NCBI GenBank assembly: GCA_964612145.1
Contig: CAZTBP010000011.1
Location: 1 to 64,000, forward strand
Source: JAGNLV01 sp964612145
Lineage (GTDB): Bacteria > Zixibacteria > MSB-5A5 > GN15 > FEB-12
Reading direction: 5' to 3'
Length of the DNA stretch: 64,000 bases
Shown here: in pieces, positions 44,294-54,700 of the stretch
Layout of the letters: each line of letters opens with the position of its first letter
How positions within the stretch are numbered: the first letter of the stretch is position 1
Program-made: the position numbers and the translations under genes
The notes under the pieces: model-generated
What the model was told of the DNA's origin: nothing
The model's database searches: none
What the model saw: the letters and a program-made list of their open reading frames with translations, nothing else

Positions 44294-45754
44294 TTAAATG
44301 TCGGTGATAAGTTCGATCGAGAGGCGCGGCTGGTCAAAGTTGATATCGGGGTTCCATCCCAAAGCCACCTGCACGCCCCGTCCTTCGGAAAACAGGCCGA
44401 GACCGAGTCCGTAGCCAAAGCGGTAGTCTTCCTCGGTGCGGACGCCGCCGGCGCCATCGGCCAGACGGTTGTTAAGATAAGCTGCGTCGTAGAAGGCAAA
44501 CAGGAATCCGGAGTTAAATCGAACACGTGGTTCGACTGTCAGGATAGCGGCGCGAATCACGGCAAACTGTTCGTTGCGGTAGCCGCGAAGGCTGCCCGGA
44601 CCGCCGACCAGAACGAGTTCGGATAGCGGCGGGAGGTCTTCGGAGGTTTCGAGGCCTTCGTAGTGCAGGCCGAGATGGCCAACGAGCGGGCGGATAAGCG
44701 GCTGGAACAGGGCGGCCCGAAGTTCGGTACGGGTCTCGGTAAGAGCCTGATCGGGTGGGCGGACCGCGGTCGAGTCATCGGCGTAGCGGCGGTACCGGTA
44801 GTCGACGGCGGTGGCGACCCGGAAACCGGCAGACGGGTTGAAACGGGTATCGACCTGATCCCAGCCGGCGGAAAATCCTATGCTGTAGGAAGAAAACGAA
44901 GCAGCAGGCCCATTTGGTTCGACTGACTTGAAGGCGAGTGCGAGTCCGGCGGTGAAGTAATCGCGCAAGAGGGTCGTATATGCGGCATTGACGGTGAACT
45001 CGTAGAATGACTCCCGGTAGTCGCGGGTGGCGACTTCGAAAGCAAGATCGCCGGCACCAATGAGAAACCAGGGTTGGGCATAGCCGATCTGGAGGATTTG
45101 CCTGCCTTCCTCGCGGCGCTCGGACACAAGCCGAGCGCGACGACCACCGCCGAACAGGTTGTTGAATCGGGCGTTGAGATCCCAGACATACTGGTCGCTG
45201 TCGCCCGGAATATAACCACCACCGATTTCAAGGGTGAGCGGGCGTTGTTCGCGGAAGGTCAGTTCAATATCGGTGGAAGTGTAGCCGGCTTGAGGACGGA
45301 CAATAGCCGGAGACAGGAAGCGGACAAACGGAATCCGATCCGCCGCCCGTTCGACTGCGGCTATACGATCATCGGTCAGCGTATCGCCGGCAGATACCGG
45401 CAGGTAACGAGCAATTGCAGTGGGGCGAGTCCGCTCCAGACCTAAATATGCGAGATCATCAATTGTCACAAGCGGTCCGGGTGAGAGATCAAACTCGAGG
45501 GTGACCGAGCTGTCGGATCGAGTGATTTGGCGAAGGCCGAGAGTGGCGTAGTAGTGGCCCCGCTGTTGCCAGCGATACAGAATGCTGTCGGCCAGAGAAG
45601 TTACGGCGGATTCGGAAAACGGTCGGTCGGGAGTCAGTATAACCGGGCCGTCGGGCTGGTGGACTCTGACGGTATCCAGGACAGGTTCGGCCGATACCGA
45701 AGATGCTGTCAGGCAGGCAGCTGCCAGGAGTATATGGATTGCGCGTGTGAACAT
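44294..45754 (-). CDS. Omp85-family (BamA/TamA-like) outer membrane protein
   Basis: The 486 residues contain an export signal, one or two POTRA-type units (LVTIDDLAYLGLERTRP...; DRIAAVERAADRIPFVRFL) and a D15 surface-antigen barrel. The barrel includes VGGPGSLRGY, the conserved barrel-lumen motif of the superfamily, and ends in LSIELITDI. It is shorter than BamA, which usually has five POTRA domains, and is therefore TamA-like or a dedicated assembly factor. Its ATG overlaps the stop of the large barrel gene by one base (TGATG), which suggests the two are made together and that this protein may insert that barrel. Confidence 0.87.
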   Translation of the reverse strand: MFTRAIHILLAAACLTASSVSAEPVLDTVRVHQPDGPVILTPDRPFSESAVTSLADSILYRWQQRGHYYATLGLRQITRSDSSVTLEFDLSPGPLVTIDDLAYLGLERTRPTAIARYLPVSAGDTLTDDRIAAVERAADRIPFVRFLSPAIVRPQAGYTSTDIELTFREQRPLTLEIGGGYIPGDSDQYVWDLNARFNNLFGGGRRARLVSERREEGRQILQIGYAQPWFLIGAGDLAFEVATRDYRESFYEFTVNAAYTTLLRDYFTAGLALAFKSVEPNGPAASFSSYSIGFSAGWDQVDTRFNPSAGFRVATAVDYRYRRYADDSTAVRPPDQALTETRTELRAALFQPLIRPLVGHLGLHYEGLETSEDLPPLSELVLVGGPGSLRGYRNEQFAVIRAAILTVEPRVRFNSGFLFAFYDAAYLNNRLADGAGGVRTEEDYRFGYGLGLGLFSEGRGVQVALGWNPDINFDQPRLSIELITDI

Positions 45755-48700
45755 CAGAATCCCGCCACCATTTCTCCGCGTGCGGTGACACGGGCTGTTC
45801 GGTCGTCGCTGTGCCGTCCGTTCAGACTGACATTGAGGCGGAAGTTCTTTTTGAGACCGTAGCGAAGTTCGATGGCCCAGAGGGCGCCGCGTTCGCCGTA
45901 GCGGTTGTCGGTCAGGGTGTAGGACGGGAAGCCGGAGATATTCTCAAGCTCCTGACGGTATAGCTCGAGCGAAGTGCGAAGCTCACCGCGCGATACGACG
46001 GCCAGCCGGGCGGATGCCTCGGCGATATACTGCCGCGACTCCGGTCCCTGTAGGTCGGAAGCATTGCGGTAGCCACCGCCGGCGGAAAGTTCGTGCGGGC
46101 CGATAAGCTGCCGAGCGAGAGCTTCGAGACGGTAACCGTCGATGACCCCACCGCCTGTATAGTAGCTGTCACGGTCGGCATCAAACAGCTCGGCGGACTG
46201 CTCGAAACGGGTTTGGCCAATGACCTGCTTGAGAGTTACGGATCCTTTGCGGTTGAGGCGCTCCCGGTTAGTTCCTCCTACGGCGCGGATTTCACGGTTT
46301 TCACTGGCGGCGACATTTACGGCATGGGCGCCCTGAATCGGGATCAGGCGCAGGTCGAAATCGTAACGGCCGCTGTAATACTGGTAGGGTTCGTCGGTTT
46401 CGGAGTAAAACGGCAGAAGCCAGAAGGCGTTGCGGGAACCATCCTCGAGCAGTTCTTCCTCGAATCGGGTGGAGAGGCGAATGACAGCGAATTCCCATGT
46501 CTTGCGGATAAAGAAGCTTTTCTCGCCCCGGGAGACTTTTGCCTGGTTGGAGAGGATTTCCTCGACCCGAATAAAGTTGCCGTCGGGATCAGGCACGAAC
46601 TCGCCATCGATCTGCACGTAGTCCCCCTCCCCCGGCTGGACCTCAAGAAAGGTCAGCCCCCGGGAGTTACGTGTTTCCTCGGAAAGCAGATAGCCGGCGC
46701 TGATCGTGAGCCGCTGCTTGATATTCGAATACTGGATATTGGAACGGCCGAGGAAGCTGCGGTTTTCCGAGCCGGAAGCATCGAGCCACTGATAAGCGAG
46801 CAAGGACGTATAGTCGAAATTTCCGATTCGGCGGTTTGATCGAAGTTCGAGGCGGGTTCGTTCGAGTACGTTGGTCCAGTCGGTCAGGAGGGAGTCTTCG
46901 AGGTATCGTTCGATGACGACTCGTTCAGTTTGCTGTCCGGCTGAAACACGGCCCCGCGTGTAGCGCGTTCCCGTTTGGGTGCCGGAGAAATCATTCGTAC
47001 GGGAGTCGTGCTCAAGTTCCGCGTCGACAACCCAGCGGTTTCTCGGCCGCCATTGAGTGGCAGCCAGCCAGTTGTCGGCATCGCCGGTGCGTGTGTCGCC
47101 AGTCTCGACAAGATCGGAACGGATGCCGGTCCAGCCGCCGGAAAGAGTGACGGTTTGTGTCGGGCGGAGTTCGGCCCCGGTCTCAATAATATCTCCCCCG
47201 GTGCCGTCGTCGTAGTCGACAACGGAGAATCCGGAGCGAAGAGTTACCGGGGATGCGAGCGTGACCGACGCAGAGCCGTCGTATAGCTGTTCGTCCGAGC
47301 GGGGCTGGTATTCAAGCGGCAGGTGGTGGCGGCGGTTGAATTCCGGGTTGTTGATGCGGTCACGGGTGCGGAAAGTCGCATCGCGGAACCGTCCACGCAG
47401 GGCAATTCGGTCGTGTTGATCGAACCGCTCCCACTGCCGGTTCAGGGAGGCGGCATAGAGATTGCCGGCGTTGTCGTCGTCATCGAGTGAGGACAACAGG
47501 TTGCGATCAAACTCGGAGCGTCGGTACTCACCAGCGACTTCACCAAGAAGATCCGTTCGCCAGCTCATGCGAGCGACGTATTGCTCGACTCGTTCCGGCG
47601 CGCCGATGGTTACCTGCGGCAGGTAGTCCCCGTTGCCGGGACCAACGTAGTCGAATCGGTTCCCGCCAAAGTTGACATAGGAGCCGTTGCCGTCGCCGAC
47701 AAAGCTAAACGCAATCGCGTAGTCGCCGGTATCGGCTCCCACGTACTGGTAGATCGAATCCGGCAGAGAATCCGTGACAAGAACGTAGTTGCCGGCGGTG
47801 TCGGGTGAGACACCGGATCGGAGGGCGTTGGTTGTGCTGTCGCCAACAGTCTGGAGGATATCAAGCGCTGTTGGAGAAAGGTCGCCGGTGAGTGGTTCGT
47901 CTTTGTCATCGCCTTCCCGCAGCCAGCCGGTTTCCAGCATGAAGGTCGAGTCACCAAACGCGACCCCGCCGCCGGTGGTGAAGAGTTCGCCGCGGAAGTC
48001 GGTCGCCTGGGGTTCGAAGTCTATTTCGATACGGGAGCGGCTGTCGATGGGGTTGGCTGCGTTAAAGGTAATGCTCCCGGCCGGGTAATCCATGGTGTAA
48101 TCTTTGTTCGCGCCGCGCGCGAGCAGCCGGCCGCTGAGCCACACCTCTTCGGAGCCGGGTACGATCGGTTCCGACCGTGGGCCTATCCGGTACGGACCCT
48201 GGACACCGTCGGTCCCGTAAAACCGCACTGTTTGGTATTTCCCTTTCGGACGGGCGGCGGCTGCTTCAGCATACCACGACTTTTCGGTCACCGACAGCCA
48301 GGCGCCCTCGACGCGTTTGGAACGACTCTCTATTGATGAGAGACGATCGGCCAGCGTTATGTCCCCGATGCGGGCGTGGAAGGTAGTGGACTGGAGCTCG
48401 AGCGATATCTTGTTGAGCTCATTGAGGCGGCTGTTGACGGTCCCGTAGGCGGGATCATAGCCCCGGTCAGACACGGCGCCGCGGATGGTGAGGCCGGGGG
48501 TTAGTTCACCGCTGATGTTGAGATCAAGGGATTGGCTGAACTCCGAGGTGCCGGCGGACTGGCTGGTGACTCGGAATGTTTTGGCTCCGGTGAGTTTGAT
48601 GTCGGTGCCGGCGGCTCGAACCGGACCCCGGTACTCAGTGTCGGTTCGCTTGTGTCCGGCCCGCTCGCCGCCGGTCAAGACGATTTCGGGAAGGGACCTT

Positions 48701-48990
48701 CCATAGGATTGCGAGAGCCACGCTGGAACTGGTTCGTAGTGGATAAAGAGTGTGTCGGTCGCGGCGGCATCGATAGTTGTGAGGTCAAAGCGCCCTCCGG
48801 GATAATCAACTGTGTAATCGGTACCGCGTGTGAGAGTGCGTGAATTCAGCAAGAGGCTGTCGGAACCGGTGAAGATAATAGAGCCGGATGAAAACCGGGC
48901 CGGGATAGAATCGCCGACGAAAGTTCTTTCGGCGGCCTGTAGTTCTGGTGCTGAAACGAGAAGGAGTATGGTTATTGCGAGCCTGAGCAT
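45754..48990 (-). CDS. Large outer-membrane barrel with SprA-like modules
   Basis: This 1078-residue exported protein is strand-rich throughout and ends in a barrel-like run. Near residue 50 and near 290 it has modules of the type LLLNSRTLTRGTDYTVDYPG and LSGRLLARGANKDYTMDYPA. The same pattern occurs in SprA (LLQRGTDYRIDYDFGRITL). Glycine-aromatic repeats of the type GxGxY follow (TGDYAIAF, NGSYVNF, NGDYLPQ, EGDYVQI). No TonB box or plug domain was seen. It may be a SprA-related pore or an adhesin-like barrel. It ends within the Omp85 gene start. I do not recognise a named family. Confidence 0.7.
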   Translation of the reverse strand: MLRLAITILLLVSAPELQAAERTFVGDSIPARFSSGSIIFTGSDSLLLNSRTLTRGTDYTVDYPGGRFDLTTIDAAATDTLFIHYEPVPAWLSQSYGRSLPEIVLTGGERAGHKRTDTEYRGPVRAAGTDIKLTGAKTFRVTSQSAGTSEFSQSLDLNISGELTPGLTIRGAVSDRGYDPAYGTVNSRLNELNKISLELQSTTFHARIGDITLADRLSSIESRSKRVEGAWLSVTEKSWYAEAAAARPKGKYQTVRFYGTDGVQGPYRIGPRSEPIVPGSEEVWLSGRLLARGANKDYTMDYPAGSITFNAANPIDSRSRIEIDFEPQATDFRGELFTTGGGVAFGDSTFMLETGWLREGDDKDEPLTGDLSPTALDILQTVGDSTTNALRSGVSPDTAGNYVLVTDSLPDSIYQYVGADTGDYAIAFSFVGDGNGSYVNFGGNRFDYVGPGNGDYLPQVTIGAPERVEQYVARMSWRTDLLGEVAGEYRRSEFDRNLLSSLDDDDNAGNLYAASLNRQWERFDQHDRIALRGRFRDATFRTRDRINNPEFNRRHHLPLEYQPRSDEQLYDGSASVTLASPVTLRSGFSVVDYDDGTGGDIIETGAELRPTQTVTLSGGWTGIRSDLVETGDTRTGDADNWLAATQWRPRNRWVVDAELEHDSRTNDFSGTQTGTRYTRGRVSAGQQTERVVIERYLEDSLLTDWTNVLERTRLELRSNRRIGNFDYTSLLAYQWLDASGSENRSFLGRSNIQYSNIKQRLTISAGYLLSEETRNSRGLTFLEVQPGEGDYVQIDGEFVPDPDGNFIRVEEILSNQAKVSRGEKSFFIRKTWEFAVIRLSTRFEEELLEDGSRNAFWLLPFYSETDEPYQYYSGRYDFDLRLIPIQGAHAVNVAASENREIRAVGGTNRERLNRKGSVTLKQVIGQTRFEQSAELFDADRDSYYTGGGVIDGYRLEALARQLIGPHELSAGGGYRNASDLQGPESRQYIAEASARLAVVSRGELRTSLELYRQELENISGFPSYTLTDNRYGERGALWAIELRYGLKKNFRLNVSLNGRHSDDRTARVTARGEMVAGF

Positions 48991-49012
48991 CCCGAGTCTC
49001 TCCGGGCGCCGG

Positions 49013-49975
49013 CTACTCGCTGCCGCGAATGATTTGACACAGAACGAGACGGTTGTTGCCGGTATCGCTGATCAGTATCCTGTCGTCCGGCAGCAGGGTG
49101 ATGTCGGACGGTTCCGACAGAGGCCGGCTGTCACCGGGAAGGATTGGACCGGCGCTGAACAATATGTCGCCGTTGCGATCGCAGTACCGCAGGGTGCCAT
49201 CGCGCCCATTAAGAATCCAGATCATAGATCCGGCGGGCGCGGATGCCACCGGCTGGCCCATTGCCTCGTTTCGGATCGTGCTGATGTGGTTGCCGTACTG
49301 GTCGTACGTGACAACGCGGCGATTTCCGGCATCAGCGACAACAAAGCGACCACGCTGGTCGACCGTAATATCCTCCGGCCCGGAGAGCTGTCCCCCCTGG
49401 TATCCGAAATCAGCAATGAAACGGTCGAAAGCGCCGGCGGCGGTGTAAGCAACGATGCGGTTTTTCTCCTGGTCGGCGACCCACAGTTCGCCGTACCGGT
49501 TGACTCCGACGCCGGCAGGCGTGCCGAACTCAAGGGGATCATCGGCATCGTAGAATTCGACAGCATCGACAAAGAGAAGATCAGAGTTAAACCGATTGAT
49601 GCGCTGGTTGCCCTCGTCGGAAACCCAGACGTTCAGCTCGTTATCGACCGTTATGTAACCGGGCCGGTCAAGCAGTCCGGCGGCGGTACCGGTTCCACCC
49701 GCGTCACCGATCGGGGTCAGGTCGTTTCGAAATTTGATAAGGCGGTCATTGCCGCGATCGACACAATAAATGCTGTTGTCGGCCGAAAGGGCTATTCCCC
49801 AGGGAGAGCGAAGGGCTACGCCAAAGATGGGTCCTTCGACGACTTTTTCAACAAGCAGGGCGGCGGGTGGATCGAAGTCGGCCTGTTCCCCGGCAAAATC
49901 AGGTCCGCCGCCGCAGGACATGACGGTGGAGATGACAAGGAGAAATGCAGGTAAGATGAAGCTGCGGATTCTCAT
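49013..49975 (-). CDS. NHL-repeat propeller lipoprotein
   Basis: The 320 residues begin with a lipoprotein signal ending VMSC (cysteine near 21), then six propeller blades. Five have the NHL pattern, for example SPWGIALSADNSIYCVDRGN, PGYITVDNELNVWVSDEGN and EDITVDQRGRFVVADAGN. NHL propellers bind proteins, RNA or glycans; here an envelope location makes protein binding the better guess. It sits between a DUF5683-like gene and the barrel gene in the operon. Confidence 0.85.
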   Translation of the reverse strand: MRIRSFILPAFLLVISTVMSCGGGPDFAGEQADFDPPAALLVEKVVEGPIFGVALRSPWGIALSADNSIYCVDRGNDRLIKFRNDLTPIGDAGGTGTAAGLLDRPGYITVDNELNVWVSDEGNQRINRFNSDLLFVDAVEFYDADDPLEFGTPAGVGVNRYGELWVADQEKNRIVAYTAAGAFDRFIADFGYQGGQLSGPEDITVDQRGRFVVADAGNRRVVTYDQYGNHISTIRNEAMGQPVASAPAGSMIWILNGRDGTLRYCDRNGDILFSAGPILPGDSRPLSEPSDITLLPDDRILISDTGNNRLVLCQIIRGSE

Positions 49976-49990
49976 AGGAACTGCGAGCGA

Positions 49991-50794
49991 CTAAAATCCC
50001 GGATAGATCGACAGGGTCACCTGGCGATCACGGGACATCGGGTTTATGTCAAGATCGTACTGTACCCCGCCGAGTTCGAATCCGGCGTCGGCCTGCCGGT
50101 TTATCTTCCGGGTATCCAGGACGGCATCGACCATAGAAACGACACGATTGATAACAGCAACCGCGATCATGAAATCGGCGCGGCGGAAGGCTTCACGGGA
50201 ACTGTTTTTGAGGTCACGGTATTTGCGCTGCGCCTCGGTTGACTGCCACTCCCAGTGATTCTCAGGCGTATCGAACAGGTAGGGACGATCCGGGTCGCCG
50301 ACACGACCGGCGGTGTTATACTGGTCGATGTTGTCATAAAACCCGACCCAGTCAAGGAACTCGTCGCTTTTGCCGTCGAGTTGGGCGTTGGCGTGAACGT
50401 TGCCGTAGTCGATATAATCATCCTCGCGCCAGCTGCCGTAGACCCGGAACGATCCAAAGGCGAGCCAGGTGACGGCCTCGGCGGCAAAGAAGTAGGTGGC
50501 TTTATTATTGCGGCCGTTGTAACGCTGACCGAGACCGGGCAGCAGGGCCGACAGTGCCGCCGCTTTCACCGGGGACTTGCGGCCAACAATGTTTGCCTGC
50601 GTATCGGTGTCGGTCTGGCCACTCGATGCTTCGTCACCCCAGCCGGATTCGTCGTCTTCACTGGAAAAGACGGATCCGGACTGACGGATCTCGTTGGCGA
50701 ATTGCTCACGGATTGGTTCCTGCGGCAGCTCAAGCGCGCTGGCACCGGTAAAAAGGATCACTATCAGGCCGGTAATCCACAGACCGCTTTTCAT
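49991..50794 (-). CDS. DUF5683-like envelope protein (copy 1)
   Basis: The 267-residue exported protein has KAAALSALLPGLGQRYNGR followed by a hydrophobic helix, the core pattern of DUF5683-type proteins of FCB bacteria. A second hydrophobic helix FMIAVAVINRVVSMVDAVLD lies near 200. I chose the ATG at 50794, which has GGGGAG 4 bases upstream, over the ATG four codons earlier. It is a clear paralogue of the next gene upstream. Function unknown. Confidence 0.72.
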   Translation of the reverse strand: MKSGLWITGLIVILFTGASALELPQEPIREQFANEIRQSGSVFSSEDDESGWGDEASSGQTDTDTQANIVGRKSPVKAAALSALLPGLGQRYNGRNNKATYFFAAEAVTWLAFGSFRVYGSWREDDYIDYGNVHANAQLDGKSDEFLDWVGFYDNIDQYNTAGRVGDPDRPYLFDTPENHWEWQSTEAQRKYRDLKNSSREAFRRADFMIAVAVINRVVSMVDAVLDTRKINRQADAGFELGGVQYDLDINPMSRDRQVTLSIYPGF

Positions 50795-50807
50795 ACTACT
50801 CCCCATA

Positions 50808-51755
50808 TCAGAATTTGTACGTCACCTTAAGAAACGGTGTGTCACGATCGGAGTGATAGGATTTCAGTGACGGCTTTAATTTCAGTTGTGAAAGGAACCC
50901 GCTGTCCTCGGCCGCCTCGAGATCATCGATTGCCTTGTTGTGGCTGCGTGCGCCGAGGTAGGCCTCGAAGGCACTGACCAGATGGTTTGCCACGGACAGC
51001 ATAAGCATCTTGGTAGCTTTGTCGAATTCTTTGTTGGCGTCGTCGCGCATGGTTTCGTAAAGATCGCGGTTGCTCGATGTGGGCGTGCGGTCAATGAAAC
51101 GGGGCGGCGGGTTGCTCTCATCGTAGTAATACAAATCATTGCCTTCAAGAGTCGCGTCGTCCCAGCCCCAGGCGAACTGATCGTACTTGCCGGTCATCTC
51201 ATAGTACTGCTGGGTCTTGGTATCGGGCAGGTGGTGGGTGATCTCAGTGCTGGGAACACTGGGTGGGATTTGTTTGTCGTCGCCTTCAACCGCCTCATAG
51301 GTCCAGCGCATGTAATCTGCATAGTGGTCCGGCACCCAGTGCGCATCATTGAAGGCCTCGAACTCGTCGGTCATGTCCTCGCCCTTGGAGTGGTAGTTGG
51401 CATACAGTCCCCAGGCGGCGGCCTCAACACCGAGGAATACGATTGGTTTGATAATGGAACCGTTGTAGAACTGGCCGGCACCGGGGATGACCAGCGAGAG
51501 CAGGAAGGCTTTTTCCGGGGATTTGCGTTTGTATTCGGATTGGCCGTCCTCATTGTAGGTGTAGCCCTCGTTGAAAGCGAGCATGGTAAGATCGCCGCCG
51601 GACTCGGTCAGAAGCCCGTAGCGGATCTTGTTGAACTCGGAATCTATTTTTGATGAACTATTCAGTTGTACAGCGTTGCCGGACCGTGCGAGAAAGGCAC
51701 AGCACAGCAGGACGCAGGTGAAACACATCCATCGTTCGAAGCGGTGTCGGGTCAT
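50808..51755 (-). CDS. DUF5683-like envelope protein (copy 2)
   Basis: The 315-residue exported protein repeats the layout of its neighbour: PEKAFLLSLVIPGAGQFYNGS, then hydrophobic IKPIVFLGVEAAAWGLYAN, and later KMLMLSVANHLVSAFEAYLG. A long polar region of about 110 residues between them is rich in Tyr, Asp and His. ATG 51755 follows GAGGAG by 5 bases and lies 10 bases after the protease gene; codons further upstream overlap that gene. Function unknown. Confidence 0.72.
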   Translation of the reverse strand: MTRHRFERWMCFTCVLLCCAFLARSGNAVQLNSSSKIDSEFNKIRYGLLTESGGDLTMLAFNEGYTYNEDGQSEYKRKSPEKAFLLSLVIPGAGQFYNGSIIKPIVFLGVEAAAWGLYANYHSKGEDMTDEFEAFNDAHWVPDHYADYMRWTYEAVEGDDKQIPPSVPSTEITHHLPDTKTQQYYEMTGKYDQFAWGWDDATLEGNDLYYYDESNPPPRFIDRTPTSSNRDLYETMRDDANKEFDKATKMLMLSVANHLVSAFEAYLGARSHNKAIDDLEAAEDSGFLSQLKLKPSLKSYHSDRDTPFLKVTYKF

Positions 51756-51765
51756 TGGTACTCCT

Positions 51766-54700
51766 CTACCTGATAATAGCAATATCGGTGAAGGCGGTCT
51801 CGGTGTCACCACCAAAATCAATCTCCATTCGGCACCGGTAGACGCCCGGTGTTATGTTATGGCAGTCCCAGATAGTCTCGTTGTGCACGCCGCCGGACGT
51901 GGGACCGTCAAAGGCGGCGATTTGCTTGCCGGACAGATCATAAATTGTCAGGGCGACCCGGTTGGCATCGCGGCCGAGGAAATAGCGAATAGTCGTGTGA
52001 CCGTTGCGCACCGGGTTGGGGTAGTTGTAGAAAGTCTTTTCTTCAAAGGCGTCGGTGAACGTCTTCGGCGCGGGCAGCAGGGCGTCATCGAGCGCGAGCG
52101 ATCCGGTCGGATCGGCCCCGGCCATGGGCCAGTCGTTACGGGTGCTGTCGATATCGGCCTGCCACAGATAGAACCAGCCGTCGGCGCCGATATAACCGAA
52201 CTTGCCGCCGATGGAGTCATGCAGGTAGATCGGGGATCCGGCGCCGATTTCGCCGCCCGAGAGCGGGAAGCCGTAGGCGAGGTCCTCACCCCAGGCGTAA
52301 ATGTTACCGACTTCGTTCGGGAAGCAAATCTCGGGCATGCGGCCGTTTTCTATGTCGGCTACGATCGGAGAGGCGATAACATCGGTTTCCGGGTAGCCGT
52401 CATCGGCAAGGATCGGGAAGTCCGACAGGATCGTCAGGTTGCGGTCATAGCCGTGGATGTAACCCATTCCTCCGACCAGAATTTCGGGGTAGCCGTCGTC
52501 GTTGATATCCGCCGCGATCGGGTTGGTTCGCATCTCGACGTTGGTTGACTTTTGCGAGTGAATGGACAGGCGCGCCGGAACGATAGTCGTGTCAACCGAG
52601 ACAAAGATACCGTCGCCGTCGGAGGAGAAACCGATAACCTCGGGGGGGCCGTCGCGGTCGATGTTGGCCAGGATTGGCCCCAAGCGGTAGTAACCGTCGA
52701 CAACGAGGGAATCGTAGCTGCTGTCGCTTTCGATCGAGTACCAGATAGTTTGCGAGCTGTCTCCGGTGACCAGTATGAGGCCGTCGCCGGCTTTGCAGAT
52801 ACCGTGGTATTGTTCGTTCGGGAAAGAGCCAACCTGCGTCGCGGCGGGACTGGCAAAGTCGTCGTCGAAAAAAACGTCTCCGTCATCGGCAAGAGCCCAG
52901 AGGACGTCACCTGAGATAAGGGCAATGGGTGTAGCACCGGTGATCATGCTGGCGTTGGCAAAGTAGTCTGCTTTGCCATCACTGTTGGAGTCTTCGGCCC
53001 GAAATGTTGCGACCCTTCCGGTGGTTGTACCAAAAGAGACGTACCTTGCAGATGGATCTCCAAGGCTGCCTACTACCGGATTAGTAGCGATAACACCGCC
53101 GACAAACGACGTGTCAGCAAAGAACGGCACCGGGTACAGCTTGCCGGGATGGACACTGGCTTTCGCGGTGTCAAAGAACTGCGGGTAGTTAAGTCCGCCG
53201 TAGAATTTTTCGAGGTACCTCTCCCCTGCTGTGGTGAAAGCCATCACGCGGCTGCCGGTAGCAAGAACTATCTCATCGGTGCCGTCGTTGTTGAGATCTA
53301 CCGCAATCGGGCTGAGCGGAATCGACGGAGCGCCGATCCGCACCGGGAAACTATCGATCAGGCCGTCGGTCTCGACGTCGAATCGTATAATGTCGTCGTA
53401 GATAATGAAGTCACCGCCGAGCGTGGTATCGACGACGCGGCTGATGCCGGTGACACGTACGCGGGTGTTGTTGCCGGTGTTGTCGATACTTGGCGGGTTG
53501 GTGTTCGGGGTAAACGAGGTGTTGCGGTCATCGCGGTAGAGATCGTCGGGACTACCCCATCCGGCCCGGTACCAGCCGCCGAAGTTGACGATACCGTCAC
53601 CCTCGACCAGGCTGACGAAACGGCGGTCCCAGTCCCACTGGAGCTGGTTGTCATCGAAGTTATTGTCGCCGTCGTTATTGAAATCTTCACCGGCGACGCT
53701 TTCATCGATATGCCAGATCGCAAGGCCGCTGCCGGGCATGAGGACATCGTATTCCCGCGTGAATTCACCGGCAACCGGCTGCCCGGCCGAGTCAAGCACC
53801 TGCACCGGCCCCTGGATGACGCTGGTGGCCGAGTCCTGTTTGATACCGGTGAGGATACCGTCAGCTTCGATGACCCGGTGTTCGAGGAGGTAGTACTCGT
53901 TTTCACTGATGGGGACGCGGACAACGCGAGTGCTGTCGTTCGGTTCCATCTGGGCGGCGGCGACAGTAACATCGGCGCCATTACGGTGGTCTTCAACCTC
54001 TACGAAACCCAGAAAGGCGCGGGACCAGGCGCAGGGATAGAGCGGGATGGTCCCGAAGACGTTCCCAGCGGGAAAATTAAAGTCAACACCGGTGCCAAAG
54101 CCATTGTTGTCCATCAGTGCAAAGTCACCGATCTGGCTGAAGAAAGTTCTCGTGTCGTAAAGATCGACCAGGCCGAGTTGATGACCGAACTCATGGGCAA
54201 GCACCGCGTTCATGGCGGTGGCACGGTTATCCTGGTTGGTCCATTCGGGCATCATGAGGGCGTTGCGAACGGTTGTATCGGCACCGGTGCCAACGTCAAC
54301 AGGAAGTTCCTCGGCAAAAGAGATGTACCCGGTAAACAGGTCATTGCAGGTTTCGGGGAAACCGATATCGTTCTGCCGATCCGATCCGGCATGGAACAGG
54401 AAGATAGATTGATAGTCAGCAAATCGCAGGCTATCCTCCTGCGTATCGAGAATATTGATACAATCAACGAAGTAATTCTCAAGCCCTTCGACCACATTGG
54501 AAAAATCGCACCGGCCGTAATGGCTCATCGGGTTCGGCAGGGTATAGACCGAGTCCGGGTCACGCGGCCAGATTTCCCATGTGAGAGTGATTTTGCCGTC
54601 GGAGACAACTTCCCAGTAGCGCGACAGCGCCCGCATGTGGGCGTCGAAATAGGCCGAATTATGGGGCGGCGGATCGATCCCGTGGCCGACCGAATCGAAA

